64,000 nt of DNA from Maylandia zebra (Eukaryota > Chordata > Actinopteri > Cichliformes > Cichlidae). The notes under the pieces are model-generated. The model saw only the letters and a program-made list of their open reading frames with translations. It made no database searches and was not told the origin of the DNA. A program made the position numbers and the translations under genes. Positions 21,484 to 32,877 of the stretch are shown here, piece after piece; position 1 is the stretch's first letter, and each line of letters begins with the position of its first letter. The stretch spans positions 34,834,669 to 34,898,668 of the forward strand of contig NC_135175.1 in assembly GCF_041146795.1 (NCBI RefSeq), in the 5' to 3' direction.

Positions 21484-22440
21484 TCAATTCAATTTTATTT
21501 TTATAGCACCAAATCACAACAAGAGTCGCCTCAAGGCGCTTTATATTTTATGGTAGGCCCTACAATAATACATCCAGAGAAAAAAACCCAACAATCATAT
21601 GACCCCCTATGAGCAAGCACTTTGGCGACAGTGGGAAGGAAAAACTCCCTTTTAACAGGAAGAAACCTCCGGCAGAACCAGGCTCAGGGAGGGGCGGGGC
21701 CATCTGCTGTGATTGGTTGGGTTGAGAGAAGGAAGACAGGACATAGACATGCTGTGGAAGAGAGACAGAGGTTAATAACAGATATGATTCAATACAGAGA
21801 GGTCTATTAATACATAGTGAGTGAGAAAGGTGACTGAAAAGGAAAAACTCAATGCATCATGGGAATCCCCCAGCAGTCTACATCTATTGCACCATAACTA
21901 AGGGAGGATTCGGGGTTACCTGATCGAGCCCTAACTATATGCTTTAGCAAAAAGGAAAGTTTGAAGCCTTATCTTAAAATCCAAGCGGGAAGCTGGTTCC
22001 AGAGAAGAGGGGCCTGAAAACTGAAAGCTCTCCCCCCCCCTTCTACTTTTAAATACTCTAGGAACAACAAGTAAGCCTGCAGTGCGAGAGCAATTATATA
22101 GGGTGATATGGTACTACGAGGTCATTAAGATAAGATGGGGCCTGATTATTTAAGACCTTGTATTTGAGAAACAGGATTTCGATGTTCAATTCTGGATTTA
22201 ACAGGAAGCCAATGAAGGGAAGCCAAAACAGGAGAAATCTGCTCTCTCTTTCTAGTCCCTGTCAGGACTCTTGCTGCAGCATTTTGGATTAGCTGAAGGC
22301 TTTTCATGGAGTTTTTAGGACTTCCTGATAATAATGAATTACAGTCGTCCAGCCTGGAAGTAATAAATGCATGAACTAGTTTTTCAGCATCACTCTGAGG
22401 CAGGATGTGTATATATAGCTTTTGAGCTCGAGACATACCA
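21484..22440 (-). mobile_element. L2 LINE 3' part
   Basis: Minus strand: [48 protein letters not shown] and [13 protein letters not shown], followed (leftwards) by the long 3' UTR ending in the cgccaaatcacaac-like string near 21,500. Confidence 0.8.
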
Positions 22441-22697
22441 AGGGCTCAGAGAAGAGCTCGAGAAGATGTGGAGGGTGAAGGTAACGGTGGTCCCCGTGGT
22501 AATCGGAGCACTAGGTGCAGTGACTCCCAAGCTAGGCGAGTGGCTCCAGCAGATCCCGGGAACAACATCGGAGATCTCTGTCCAGAAAAGCGCAGTCCTG
22601 GGAACAGCTAAGATACTGCGCAGGACCCTCAAGCTCCCAGGCCTCTGGTAGAGGACCCGAGCTTGAAGGATTGACCGCCCACAGGGGCAAGCAGGGA

Positions 22698-22735
<38 letters not shown>
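22441..22735 (+). mobile_element. R2-like LINE 3' end with (TA)n tail
   Basis: Plus strand: [59 protein letters not shown] then GLW and stop at 22,649-22,651; then a short UTR and a TA repeat (22,697-22,733). Same family as 13,553-13,830. Confidence 0.65.
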
Positions 22736-22736
<1 letters not shown>

Positions 22737-22937
22737 ACTGAAAACGTTACATCCAGATGAACAGACTCAACCTTTTGGGATGTATGGAACATTGTATTTG
22801 TTTTAATTACATTATTATTTGGTGCACGTGTTTTTTGCTGCCATGATGCCTGGTCTCTATTGGAAACGACATTTTTAATAAATCTCATTCCCATTCATTT
22901 TATAATAAAAGAATTAATAAAAAGTTATCCTGTGGAA

Positions 22938-23225
22938 AAATGGTAAATGGACTGGTTCTTATGTTGTGCTTTTCTACTCTTCTGAGCACTCAACGCACTT
23001 TATACAACTTGTACATTCACCCATTCACACCAGCACATTTCTTTCCTAGGTGCTTTCTAACTGACATTCACACACATTCATACTCCGATGGATGCATTGG
23101 AGAGCAATTTGGGGTTAGTATCTTGCCCAAGAATATTTGGCATGCAGACTAGGGGAAGCCAGGAATTGAACCACCAACCTTCTGATCAGTAGCTGACCTG
23201 CTCTACTACCTGAGCTACAGCCAAC
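22938..23225 (-). mobile_element. tRNA-derived SINE
   Basis: Left end aatggtaaatggactgg, right end acctgctctactacctgagc+tacagcc, the complement of a tRNA-like A-box head. Related to but distinct from the SINE at 7,871. Confidence 0.8.
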
Positions 23226-23785
23226 CAAAGAGGGGAATTTTTGATTCCTGTGCGCATTACCTCCTGGTACCCTGCTTCCTAGCAATGTATTCCCCCTTAG
23301 ACTTACCTAAAGAAGCGCTTACACCTGAGTTGATTTGTTGTTGTTGTCTTCAAACATTCTTTATTTTCAGACCACTGCACATTGTTCATTTAACCTTCTG
23401 AACTATTCCATTTGAGTCCTCCAAGTGACTGTTTTGCTAGTTTAAGTCTTCTTCCTGTTTCCACTACTTAGTCAAAACCAGCAATAACAACCTGTATAAC
23501 ACGTAACACTGTGGCTTAGCTGGTCAAAGTTACCTGCCTTATAAACAAAAATCTCAGTAGTGCCTATAACCTACATCCATACATGCTCTTTCTCCTTAGA
23601 GAATGTTGACTGTAGGGCAAAACGGTGTCTAACCCTGCTGCTTGATGAACACCTTCCTAAATCAGTGAGCCAATGAATAAAAGCCATTTTAGGAGAAATA
23701 TACTATGTGAAATTTTGTGTAAATCACATTTGTGTGGCTCATTTAAATCTTCTTCTGAAAGTGAAACACTTAAAAATACATATGC
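23226..23785. other. Intergenic spacer between units A and B
   Basis: No gene or element that I can support. Confidence 0.4.
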
Positions 23786-24981
23786 CATAACCTTTGAGTC
23801 ACAAGCTGACCCTGAGCCTCCCCAGTAAATCCAGCAGCTTTTTAACACCAGAAGTCTTTCATTTGCTGCAGACGTTAGTAAATCTGACCCTAAATTATAA
23901 CAAGCTGTTCTTGTTTATTTGGTTGTGGACTTTGGGAGGTCCAGAGCAGGTCCACAGGTCCAGTTCAGATAGAGGGGGAGGAGGTGGAGGTGGTCACCAC
24001 ATACAAGTACCTCAGGCTGTGGGTGGACAACAAACTGGACTGGTCATGCAACACAGAGCACCTGTATAAAAAAGCCCAAAGCCGACTGTACTTCCTCAGG
24101 AGGCTGAGGTCTTTTAACATCTGCAGGAAGCTCCTGAGGATGTTTTACCAGTCGGTGGTTGCTGGAGTACTTTTCTATGCTGTGGTGTGCTGGGGGAGCA
24201 GCACAGCAAAGAAGGACTCATCCAGGCTGGAGAAACTGATCAGGAGGGCTAGCTCTGTGGTCGGCATGAAGCTGGACACTCTGGTGACAGTGGCAGAGAA
24301 AAGGACATTAAAGAAACTGCTGGACATTATGGACAATGCTGGGCATCCTCTGCACACGGCCATAAACAACCAGAAGAGTCTGTTCAGTGACAGGTTGCTT
24401 CTCCCCAAGACAAGAACTAACAGACTTAAAAACTCCTTTGTCCCACACGCCATCAGACTGTTTAACTCCTCTCTGGAGGGGAGAGGGAGGGGAAACAGGA
24501 GGACAAAGGAGGGGGGAACAACTAAGCTGTAGTGCCTCTTCACCTCACTGTGCAATACGTTTTGTTAATATACAACAGTAGACTTCAATACTTGGAATGC
24601 GCAATTCCCTTGTATTCATATTCCTATTTAATCTATTTATCCATTTTGAATACTCTGTGTATATATGTTAGATTTCTGCTCACAGTCTGTAACTTCTATT
24701 GGTGCTGTACTATTGGAAACCGAATTTCCATCTAATCTATCTAATTAAAAAAAAGCTGGGCTAGAACACATTGTGACAAAGTGAAATGTTTTTTTTTAGT
24801 GCATCTTCTGCACATTGTAGTTTCAATGTAGTTTTCAGTTCTTCTCTTTTCCTGAGTCTCTTTTCCACGACGTTTTTATAGAGGCTAAGGAAAAGAAGCT
24901 AGGAAAAGGAGATAGGAGATGGAACGCACCCCACGTGTGCGCAGTGACCGCACAGCAACGAACCACAGCAGAGAAGGAAGA
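23786..24981 (+). promoter_or_regulatory. Unit B upstream block (split by a LINE)
   Basis: 23,786-23,925 (tttgagtcacaagctgaccc, then aaatccagcagctttttaac) and 24,746-24,981 (tgcacattgtagtttca, aggaaaaggagatagga, gaccgcacagcaac) align in order with 53,055-53,580 upstream of unit D. Conservation in two units makes this the likely upstream promoter region. In B it is interrupted by a LINE; in A it is replaced by a LINE and in C it is missing. Confidence 0.5.
23926..24745 (+). mobile_element. Rex1/CR1-group LINE 3' end
   Basis: Reads VVTTYKYLRLWVDNKLDWSC, KKAQSRLYFLRRLRSFNICR, MFYQSVVAGVLFYAVVCWGS and LDIMDNAGHPLHTAI, the C-terminal third of a LINE RT protein; the ORF closes at 24,532. The 3' UTR matches 38,390-38,868. 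Clade name is tentative. Confidence 0.75.
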
Positions 24982-25275
24982 GGGGGCGGAGCACACTGTG
25001 CGCGCAGGAGAGGAGTCGAGCAGAGAGAGCTGCTTTGTCGTGAAACGGGAGTAAAGTAGTGAACTTAGAGGAGAGAAACAAACTAAAGTATCGATCATAA
25101 ACCACTACCAACGTCCTGATCGATATCTGCATCGATCTGCCCACCCTTGTCTCCTGGATCGTAGCTGAGATCAGCGTGAACCACGTGGGTCTCTGCTCCC
25201 TGATCTGTTTCCTGTGTTTGGAAAGAGTTGCAGCTTCATCGCGGAGTTTCTCTCGGTTTGTGGGCTCATCTAAAG
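24982..25275 (+). other. Unit B: GC box and non-coding exon 1
   Basis: Starts at gggggcggagc (24,982-24,992) and ends at the donor aaag|gtaagc. Near identical to the blocks at 36,878 and 53,581, including the first ~170 bp of intron 1. Confidence 0.65.
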
Positions 25276-26382
25276 GTAAGCACCGAGCTAACTTTACTGT
25301 GAGTTCAGTTCATGTTGAGTTTAGCTCCTGAATGAGGTCTTCTGCTGCTCTCCTCGGTGTCTGTTCACAGTTTATTGTGAACACGTTGAGAGAAGAGTGA
25401 GAGAGTGTTTGGAGAAAAACACCAACTAATCATTAGCTCAGCATGCTGGGAGAAGTTGGAGCAGAAAAGGCTTTTCATTGTCCCTGCAGCTGTTTTTCTG
25501 CCTGCACCAAACCTCTACAGCCTGGTTTGTGTTTACCACGGTCACCACATCCACGGTTTAAAAACGACATCCACGGTTATTTAAAAGGCTGTTTTGTTTC
25601 GGTTCTTCTTTGCTGGGATCAGCATATCTGTAATCACGTCGTTGGTGTTTTTCATGCAGTGCTTTATATAATTCAGTCATAACTGTCTGTAGTTATTATA
25701 TTAATTTCTTTCTCCTACAGTTAAAATAACCACACTACGGACGGATAAGCGTCGGTTCGTCAGCAAAGACAGTAAAACCATCGTGTGGCTCAGCCGACCG
25801 CTTATTTATTTTTCATATAACCCTTTCACAATAAAGTTAAAGATCCTGTTGAGACTTTTCAAAATAAACCAAAAATAATGACAATATACAGTATTATCAA
25901 ACATCAAATTTCAGAATATGCATCAAACAAGTTACCTCACATAGAACATGAAGTCCCTGTAAATGACTCTTACACTGTATATATGAGAGGTGAAACATTT
26001 GCAGAGATTTGCACAAGATTTTCAGTCACTTTTTTCTAACCTTCTTAGACTCAGAACTAAAGATGTCCAGCTTTGTGTGTCTGTCGAAATACTTTTAATA
26101 GAACAAAAGACAGTCAGCATCCAAAGAGGACCGAAAGCAATGATCAGAGTATTTCTCCACCTGCTGTATATGTATCCCTTAAATTTGCAACATCTATAGC
26201 TAACAATAATTATGATATTATAGTATTTTCAATTATAGGATCAAATTTGAGCCTCTATTCTCAAGACTTGTGTTTTCTGAGCATTTGTTTTGATTCTTGT
26301 GCTTTTAGTTAAGGAAAATTAAAGAGACTAAAATGACACATAATTCTTAGCGTTTTTATTATAATTTATTATCATCTGTCTT
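25276..26382. other. Unit B intron 1, first part
   Basis: The first ~170 bp match C and D. An acceptor-like ttctttctcctacag (25,707-25,721) could mark an alternative exon, unsupported in other copies. No gene. Confidence 0.4.
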
Positions 26383-26481
26383 CTCAGATGAGAGGTAAAA
26401 CGTCTTCAAGAAGTCCAGTCGCTTTCTTTCTAAGCTCCTTCGATTACGATGACCTGAATGACTGAGAACCTTCACAGACAT
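26383..26481 (+). mobile_element. Penelope-like 3'-end fragment
   Basis: Contains agatgagaggtaaaacgtct, aagaagtccag, gattacgatgacc and gagaaccttcacagac, in the order of the right arm and tail at 40,740-40,816 and 16,414-16,487, with several changes. Here it is a single, non-inverted copy. Confidence 0.65.
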
Positions 26482-28429
26482 TGTTGATTAGCATGACACT
26501 AGCATTACATTTTCCATTAGCATTGGTGTGAGCCTTGTATACTGATAAGATACATGGAGAAGAGGAGGACAAAAACAGTGATGCTGTCACATTTTGGGAG
26601 AGCTGCATGTGTTTTACTGAATCAGGAAACAGACACACACAGTGCAGTGAGGACTTACATCCAGATTTGGCAGCGCTGAAAGTACGAGAGAGACCTTTGA
26701 CCCCTTAATAGAGATGCTTAACCAGATGTAAAATAATCAGAAATGTACCCAGTGACTGAGCCGAACAATACTGGTTGGGAGTGTAAAGAATATAAATGAA
26801 TAAAAAAATGCCTGTCTCTACACAGGGGAATGGGCTGATACTGTGACTTTGGGAGAAAATGTCACATTTTTACAGCCATACAATTTGAAAATGATCACAA
26901 GTGTACAAGAGAACATGTTTAAGGTTTGCAGGAAACATTTTATTTGAATTCAATTTCAATTATACAGCAACAAGTCACAACAACAGTCACCTCAAGGTGA
27001 TTTTAATTATGAATCTTTGAATATATGCTGCTACAGCCGTGAATGTGGGAATTCTTGTAATTTCTGGATGTAATAATTTCACATTTCTGAAGACAGCTTT
27101 GAGAAAAATACAGGCTTAATAGTTGGTAACAGCTTGGTTATGATACTGTATTAACTAACTTATAATTTATTCCAGCAAATCAAAATTAACCCAAAATGTT
27201 CTTTTAAACAACTTTATGTCTTTAAGAGTATGGATTGCTGAAATTATGAGGTGCACCTAAAGGCACCATGAATAGCCATAGCATGTCCGTGGTTCCTGTT
27301 TGAATTGATAACAGGAAATGGATTAGAGCAATCTGCTGTAGTGTTAGAATTTTAGATAACTTCACTAATGAGCAGCAAGCTCCAATGCATTTATTTAGTT
27401 GCAAGGAAGCAATGGCATACACAATATTATCCTGGGAACAGATATGTGTGAGATGCTCTTACAGAAAGAGTTCAGTTACATGGTCTACCTGTACATGATT
27501 CTCTCCGTGCTTTGGATAATGGATGGCAGAGGAGTCACAACAAGGCCGGAGGAAAAAGACTGATTCGAGGGACATGAAGACAGAGAGATGCATTCCTTCA
27601 GTTTTCTGAAAAGAGTGTTGCCTAGCTTTACTACATTTTTCTGTCATTTCACTCCTGTTTATGCTACACTCCTTTATAATATTTACTCAAGATGCAGTGA
27701 ATAGTGTTTTTCTGCTAATACATCAGTGTTACTTTAGGGAAGACAACTCCCAGTTTCTAGTTTCTATGCCCCACTCCTTTACGATTTGGGGCAACTGCTT
27801 AAAGTCTTTGAGTGTGAACAAGTTGAAAGGCATGAGCAGAGAAACTAATGCACAGGTTCCTTTCCCTTCAAAGGGTAGTCTAGCTCTCAGCTTGCCATCC
27901 CTGCATAGCTACCACACATCAACCCTTTCTGTGGTATGGTTAACAAACCAATCCTTGAGGTAAGGGCCAGGGGCTTGGGTCACATCATAGATGATGTTGC
28001 ACCAGCTGAAGTCCTGCATATCCCAAACTTGAACATGCCTGTAAAAACAGGTGTAATTTTCATGTTAACTTTTAGCATTTGGAGGCAAAGATTTACAGGC
28101 CTCACTTGGAGGGTCAGTGAAGTGCTCGTAAACAACTGAAAGCCTGAAGTGGGGGAGTTGTTGGTGGAGTGGAGTCTTCAGGCTTGTGGTTGGTTCACTG
28201 TCGGAGTGTTTTCCAGACTGAAGCAGAGTCATTAGCTGAAAACAGTTTTTGGACCTGAAAGTCTTTCAAACTGTCTCTGTCCCCACTCTGAAACACTTCC
28301 TGCTGTAAACCAGAGCTCGTCATTATTCTAACTCACCCTGGTGTTTGATGCTGTGCAGCTGTCCTCACAGAAGCTGACGTCACAGGTTATCACAGCATCT
28401 CTATAATAATTATTAAATCTGGTTCTTGT
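26482..28429. other. Unit B intron 1, middle
   Basis: An L2 3'-tail scrap lies at 26,944-27,005. 26,585-26,720 matches unit A's intron. Otherwise nothing recognised; the short ORFs here lack any domain pattern. Confidence 0.4.
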
Positions 28430-28875
28430 CATTCTCTTACTGAATAGAGAGAACACGACTCAGTTAATCAAAATATTTATAATTTTTATTTAATTATCTC
28501 CCAGAAGAGAGAGACCTGCACAGCCCAAAAAGCCAGTTGCAAAATCTCTAGCATTAGAAGCCAAAAATGTCAATCATATAGGTGTTATTTTAGTCCTTTA
28601 CACGTCACACATAGTTTCAATCAAAAAAAACCTCCTTCTGTGTTACTAGTTCCACTTTTTCTGTCTGGTTTCCTGTATTTTATTAATATGTCTGTGCAGC
28701 TCTGCACTAAACTTCCTGTTTTTTAAACTTCCACTAACTTAAGCTTCTGTTGCTAAGGCGACCTGTCACCCTCTGACCTAGTTCTCTCTCACAGCTGGCC
28801 TTGCTTTATAGAGGCCTTTATTATTAACATACATAAAAGAATATAATCAGAAAATAAGCATTAAGAATATATGTT
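28430..28875. repeat. LTR-like interspersed repeat, copy 1
   Basis: About 430 bp (agaagagagagacctgcaca, then ataggtgttattttagtcct and catacataaaagaatataat) also present at 49,555-49,950. Single copies without internal genes look like LTRs, but clear TG...CA ends and a TSD were not found. Confidence 0.45.
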
Positions 28876-28879
28876 TATT

Positions 28880-29075
28880 CCGTAACATAATCCAAACTGT
28901 TGGTAACAATCCTGAAAACCTGCCAGTCGGTGCAGTCCAGACACACCTGCAGATTCTCCACAGCCTCATCAGTCCACTGCTTCAGTGTCTTTACAAAAGC
29001 CTTAGAGAGTTTCAGTTTGTGCCTGTTTGCAGGCATCAAGTAAACCATGACTTAGGTCTGCATTAGGTCTGAGAA
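28880..29075 (-). mobile_element. LINE fragment (pre-RT region)
   Basis: The minus strand reads LKQWTDEAVENLQVCLDCTD then WQVFRIVTN, the sequence just upstream of the RT in a Rex1-like LINE family of fish. Very short. Confidence 0.5.
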
Positions 29076-29276
29076 TCCTATGTATTGTGAGATGATGACC
29101 CTCTTACTATCAGCTCACCTTCAGCGTTTTTGCGTTTGTTCGTAACGCAAGAACAAACGTGTGGAAAAAGCGTGAGTCGTTATCACCAGAGATTTTGAGT
29201 GAAACCATTTTCAAACCTTGATTCACCCTATCATGTGGTTAGCTGCTGTCCCTATTAAAGAGCAAAGAGCCTTTCT

Positions 29277-29711
29277 TTCCACTTATTCCATGTAAAGGAT
29301 GGCTACAATGAGTAAAAACATGGGAGCTAATTGCATATCCCTGTTTCTGTCTGTAGAAACCGTTGTTGTATTTAAAACTCTGGTTTCATCTGGATCAAGT
29401 GTAAGTTTGTGGACCTTGTTGGTGAAGTCAGCAGAGTTTTTGATGTGATGGTGTGTGTTCTCCACAAGGGGAGCTAGGATGGTGATGAGGTGCTTGGAAA
29501 TGTTGTAGGTGGCTGAGTTTATGCTGCTGCCAATCCAATCCTTTGTGTATCTATGGAAGTCCATATATACAGGGTGCAGCATCCACCGGGTAAAGGTGGT
29601 GGTATGCAGGGAGCTCAGTGGCTTTTTCCCTTTCAACTTCTTGTAGGCAGCTGATGACTTTCTTTTTGCTTCTGGGGTTTCACCTTGAAGCTTCATAGGT
29701 ATTGTTGTCAC
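29277..29711 (-). mobile_element. Penelope-like RT fragment upstream of exon 2, unit B
   Basis: Minus strand: MTTIPMKLQGETPEAKRKSS, FTRWMLHPVYMDFHRYTKD, then GSSINSATYNISKHLITILA and KVHKLTLDPDETRV, the N-terminal part of a Penelope-like reverse transcriptase. Nearly identical copies sit in the same place in C and D, 20-90 bp before exon 2, but not in A. Confidence 0.75.
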
Positions 29712-29875
29712 TGAGTGTAGTAATGTTTATTTGCTCTGCTTCTTCTTGTCAGGGATAAAATACATATCTATACTTTTTATGTCCCAGCTGAGTAACAGGA
29801 GGAGAAGAGTCTGGTGGAGCAGCAGAGGAACAGTTTCAGCCATTTGGACTCAGCTCAGCCACTACAGAGGAAACA

Positions 29876-29893
29876 ATGACTTCAACGCAGGAG
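29876..29893 (+). CDS. Unit B zinc-finger gene, exon 2 (start codon)
   Basis: Exon 29,788-29,893 (acceptor tcccag, donor gag|gtgag). Coding part MTSTQE from 29,876, phase 0 with the finger exon only 102 bp downstream. The first ATG in frame after a TGA at the exon start. Confidence 0.68.
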
Positions 29894-29995
29894 GTGAGAA
29901 AATATCTCAGTTACTGTTATTGAAACTGTGCACAGCTGGTTGTTTTTTTGTTTTTTGTTTTTTTAAAAGCTCTGTTTGTATCTCTGTCACTGCAG

Positions 29996-30844
29996 GACCA
30001 ACATGGAGCGAGAAGTCAGCGCTCCCAGGAGGCCGACAAACCTCACAGAAAAAAGAGAGAGAAAAAATACAGCTGTGAGGAGTGTGGGAAGGATTTTAGC
30101 CATCCTAAAAACTTGAAACCCCACCAACTCATCCACAGAGGAATTAAATCGTACAGCTGTGCTGAGTGTGGAAAATCTTTTACCCAGGCTGGACACTTAA
30201 AAACACACCAAATCACCCACAGTGGAGTTAAACCGTACATCTGTGACTTATGTGGAAATTCTTTTACTCAGGCTGGAAGTTTAAAAACACACAAATTCAT
30301 TCACAGTGGAGTTAAACCGTTCAGGTGTGATTTGTGTGGAAAGTCTTTTACCCATCTCGGAAGCTTGAAAACACACCAGCTTATCCACAGTGGCGTTAAA
30401 GCGTACAGCTGTGACTTGTGTGGAAAATCTTTTAGCCAACCTGGACACTTAAAAACACACCAACTCATCCACAGTGGAGTTAAAGCACACAGCTGTGACT
30501 TGTGTGGTAAAGCTTTTACACGCAGTAGCCACTTAAGAAGCCATCAAGTTACCCACTCTGGAATCAAGCCGTACAGCTGCGACATTTGTGGAAAAAATTT
30601 TGCCCAGCCAGGGCACCGAAATATACACGTACGGATTCACACCAAAAATGATTTTTGCTTCTGTGATCAGTGTGGCAAACTGTTTGTGACACACAAAGAC
30701 TTACAGCAGCACATGTTTACCCACACTGAGGAGAGACCTTATAAATGTGACCTATGTGTAAAGGCTTTTAAAGAGCCACGTTCCCTAAGAGTCCACCAAC
30801 AGATTCACATCAGAAAGAAACTCTACAAGTGCAGTTACTGTGAG
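29996..30844 (+). CDS. Unit B zinc-finger gene, main finger exon (9 C2H2 fingers)
   Basis: 283 codons from DQHGARSQ to CSYCE, same length as unit A. Nine intact fingers, the first CEECGKDF and the last CDLCVKAF, with SGVK/SGIK linkers and the conserved distal block (finger 7 with Arg at helix position 4, TKND linker, EERPYKC). Finger 1 has Pro in its helix (LKPHQ), unusual. Predicted recognition residues differ from the other copies in the proximal fingers, so target sites should differ. Because the next exon is stopped, the protein would be about 317 residues. Expected to be a nuclear DNA-binding protein; the target is unknown. Confidence 0.88.
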
Positions 30845-31293
30845 GTATGTATTTATATTTCTTTCTTTTTACAGTTGCAGTTATTTTGAAGTACAATGTG
30901 CATTTAGTTTAATTTCGAAACGAAATGAGACATGAAAACTCAGTGAATTCTGACACAAATCTCCTGAAACTTTACTGATGTTGGAAAAAAGTAAAGTTTT
31001 AAACCTTGTCTCATTTCTATGTATCTAACATTCAAAGTCCAATGGATCCATTAGAGAGTACCTTGGGGTTATTATCTTGTGGCATGCAGAGTAGAGCATC
31101 CAGGGGTTTAACATCCAATCTTCCCATTAAGTAGATTTCCAACGAATTAAGAGACATTTTCGGCCAGTAAGCTGAGTGTTATAATGTAAACAGTAAAATG
31201 TAATTGGACACTGGCAAAGATGCTCTTTATTTCAGGCAATGTTCAGGATAAAAATGTTGAAGGAATTCTCTGACTTACACTGTCTTTATTTAG
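30845..31293. other. Unit B intron 3
   Basis: A 449-bp intron, shortest of the three complete copies. It holds a worn SINE scrap (31,020-31,135) also present at the same place in D (63,838-63,950), so that insertion predates the B/D split. Confidence 0.6.
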
Positions 31294-31700
31294 AAGCAGA
31301 GCGACACAGATGGATCCAGTTCTCAACCCTGTCGTCAATGTGGTGGTGGGAAAGTGTGTCGTTGCGTTGTTTGTGCATAACATTTCAAACATCAAGAGAG
31401 CCTAAAACCACATCAGTGTAGACACACTGGGTACAAAATGAACTACTTCAACGAATGTGGAAGAGGCTTCCCCACATCAAGTCAATTAATAAAAAAGCAA
31501 TTAACCATAAAGCACTATCTCCTTCACACTGGTATTCAAAAGCACCTTTGTGACCATTGTCAGTCATCCTTCATTACTGCACGTGACCTTAAAGTGCATA
31601 AATGAGTCCACACGAGAGAAACCATACAAGTGCAGACACTCTGACAGAAGCCTCCTACATCGGCTCATTGTAAACGTCATGAGATTACACACATTGAAGG
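31294..31700 (+). pseudogene. Unit B: decayed terminal finger exon
   Basis: It starts correctly (KQSDTDGSSSQPCRQCGGGK) but reaches TAA at 31,378-31,380, after 28 codons. Beyond the stop, finger remnants are recognisable with lost ligands: YFNECGRGF (Cys to Phe), HLCDHCQSSF, then a TGA in the linker at 31,603. The splice acceptor is intact, so the main finger exon could still be joined to this short end. A further finger-like scrap (ECGRGFPKPSELKKH) lies at 31,848-31,940. Confidence 0.8.
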
Positions 31701-31764
31701 GAACCTGCTAAGGAAGAATTTCATGGCTCTGAGTACCGTTTGGTTTTTTGTGATGTATATGAAC

Positions 31765-31770
31765 AATAAA
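31765..31770 (+). terminator. Candidate poly(A) signal of unit B
   Basis: AATAAA shortly after the decayed exon; nothing else supports it. Confidence 0.25.
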
Positions 31771-32225
31771 CTTCCTGAATCTTGAATGTAGAGTCCATCA
31801 GAACACAGAATTATATTTCAAATATATTTACGACTTAATTTAAACAGAATGTGGGAGAGGCTTCCCCAAACCAAGTGAATTAAAAAAACATGATCTGATC
31901 TCAAGTGGGGTTAAAAATCGCCTCTGTTCTCTGGGCTTTACTTTCAGTTTGTACCAGAAGATGGAGCAGTGAGTTAGTGTAACCTCTTATTCACAGTGGC
32001 AACAAAGTAGTGATGGGAATTCCGGCTCTTTTTAGAGAACTGGCTCTTTTGGCTCAGCTCACTAAAAAGATTGCCAGCTTACCGGCTCCCAACTGGCTCT
32101 TCAGGTTGTTTTGTTGCTTTAATTAATTTATCATTAACAATGATATAACATTATGTACAAAAGGAATTACTAATGTTTAAAATAAAACGTGGTTTTATTT
32201 ATATATGTTTATATAGAAATATATA

Positions 32226-32549
32226 CGGTGGCCTCTAGAGACAAAGCATGTACAAACTCCAAAACACATGTCTAGCATTAACTGAACTTCCAAAACAGAG
32301 CTACCTAGATCACTTAAATTACACAATTGAAAGCATATGTGTATTGTTTGTATATTTATACACAAGCACTCTTATATATTCAAATAATTATGATTAAAAA
32401 TGTTCACCTGTTACTACCACACACCAAATTAGGTCATTGGTACACCCTGGCTTGTGTAGCCACCAGGTAACAAAAGCTCAACACTGCGCCTAGCATCCTG
32501 GAGCACTTCTGTTTGGAGTTTGTACGTGCTTTGTCTCTAGGGGCCACTG
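32226..32549. mobile_element. Tc1/mariner-type MITE (324 bp)
   Basis: Long inverted ends ctctagagacaaagcatgta and ctctaggggccactg (complement cagtggcccctagagacaaa), flanked by TA (32,224-32,225; 32,550-32,551). Confidence 0.85.
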
Positions 32550-32877
32550 TAAATATGCTTTTATTTATTCACTCCACATAAAATGTAATAAAATACAAAA
32601 AACAACTATTTACATTTCAACTTTTAACTATTTAAATTTTCAACCTTTTCCATTTAAACACATTTAAAGTGAAACAACACAAAACACTGCAAACCACAAT
32701 ACAATTAAATATAAATTAAAATATGCAAAAGAAAAGAAGATGCACATTTTCTGTCATATACGCCTGCATGAATAAACTTTCTGAATCCTTTATCATCCGC
32801 AACTGTAAATAGTTGATTTGATAATTACTATACCTTTCTAATGTGACGTTGTTGTCCCTGGCTCACTTTCTCTCTGG

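Noticed and set aside
23984..24532. 182-codon ORF as a host gene
   Set aside because: RT C-terminal motifs (KYLxxxVDNKLDW, RLYFLRRLRSF) and a shared LINE 3' UTR show it is a LINE remnant.
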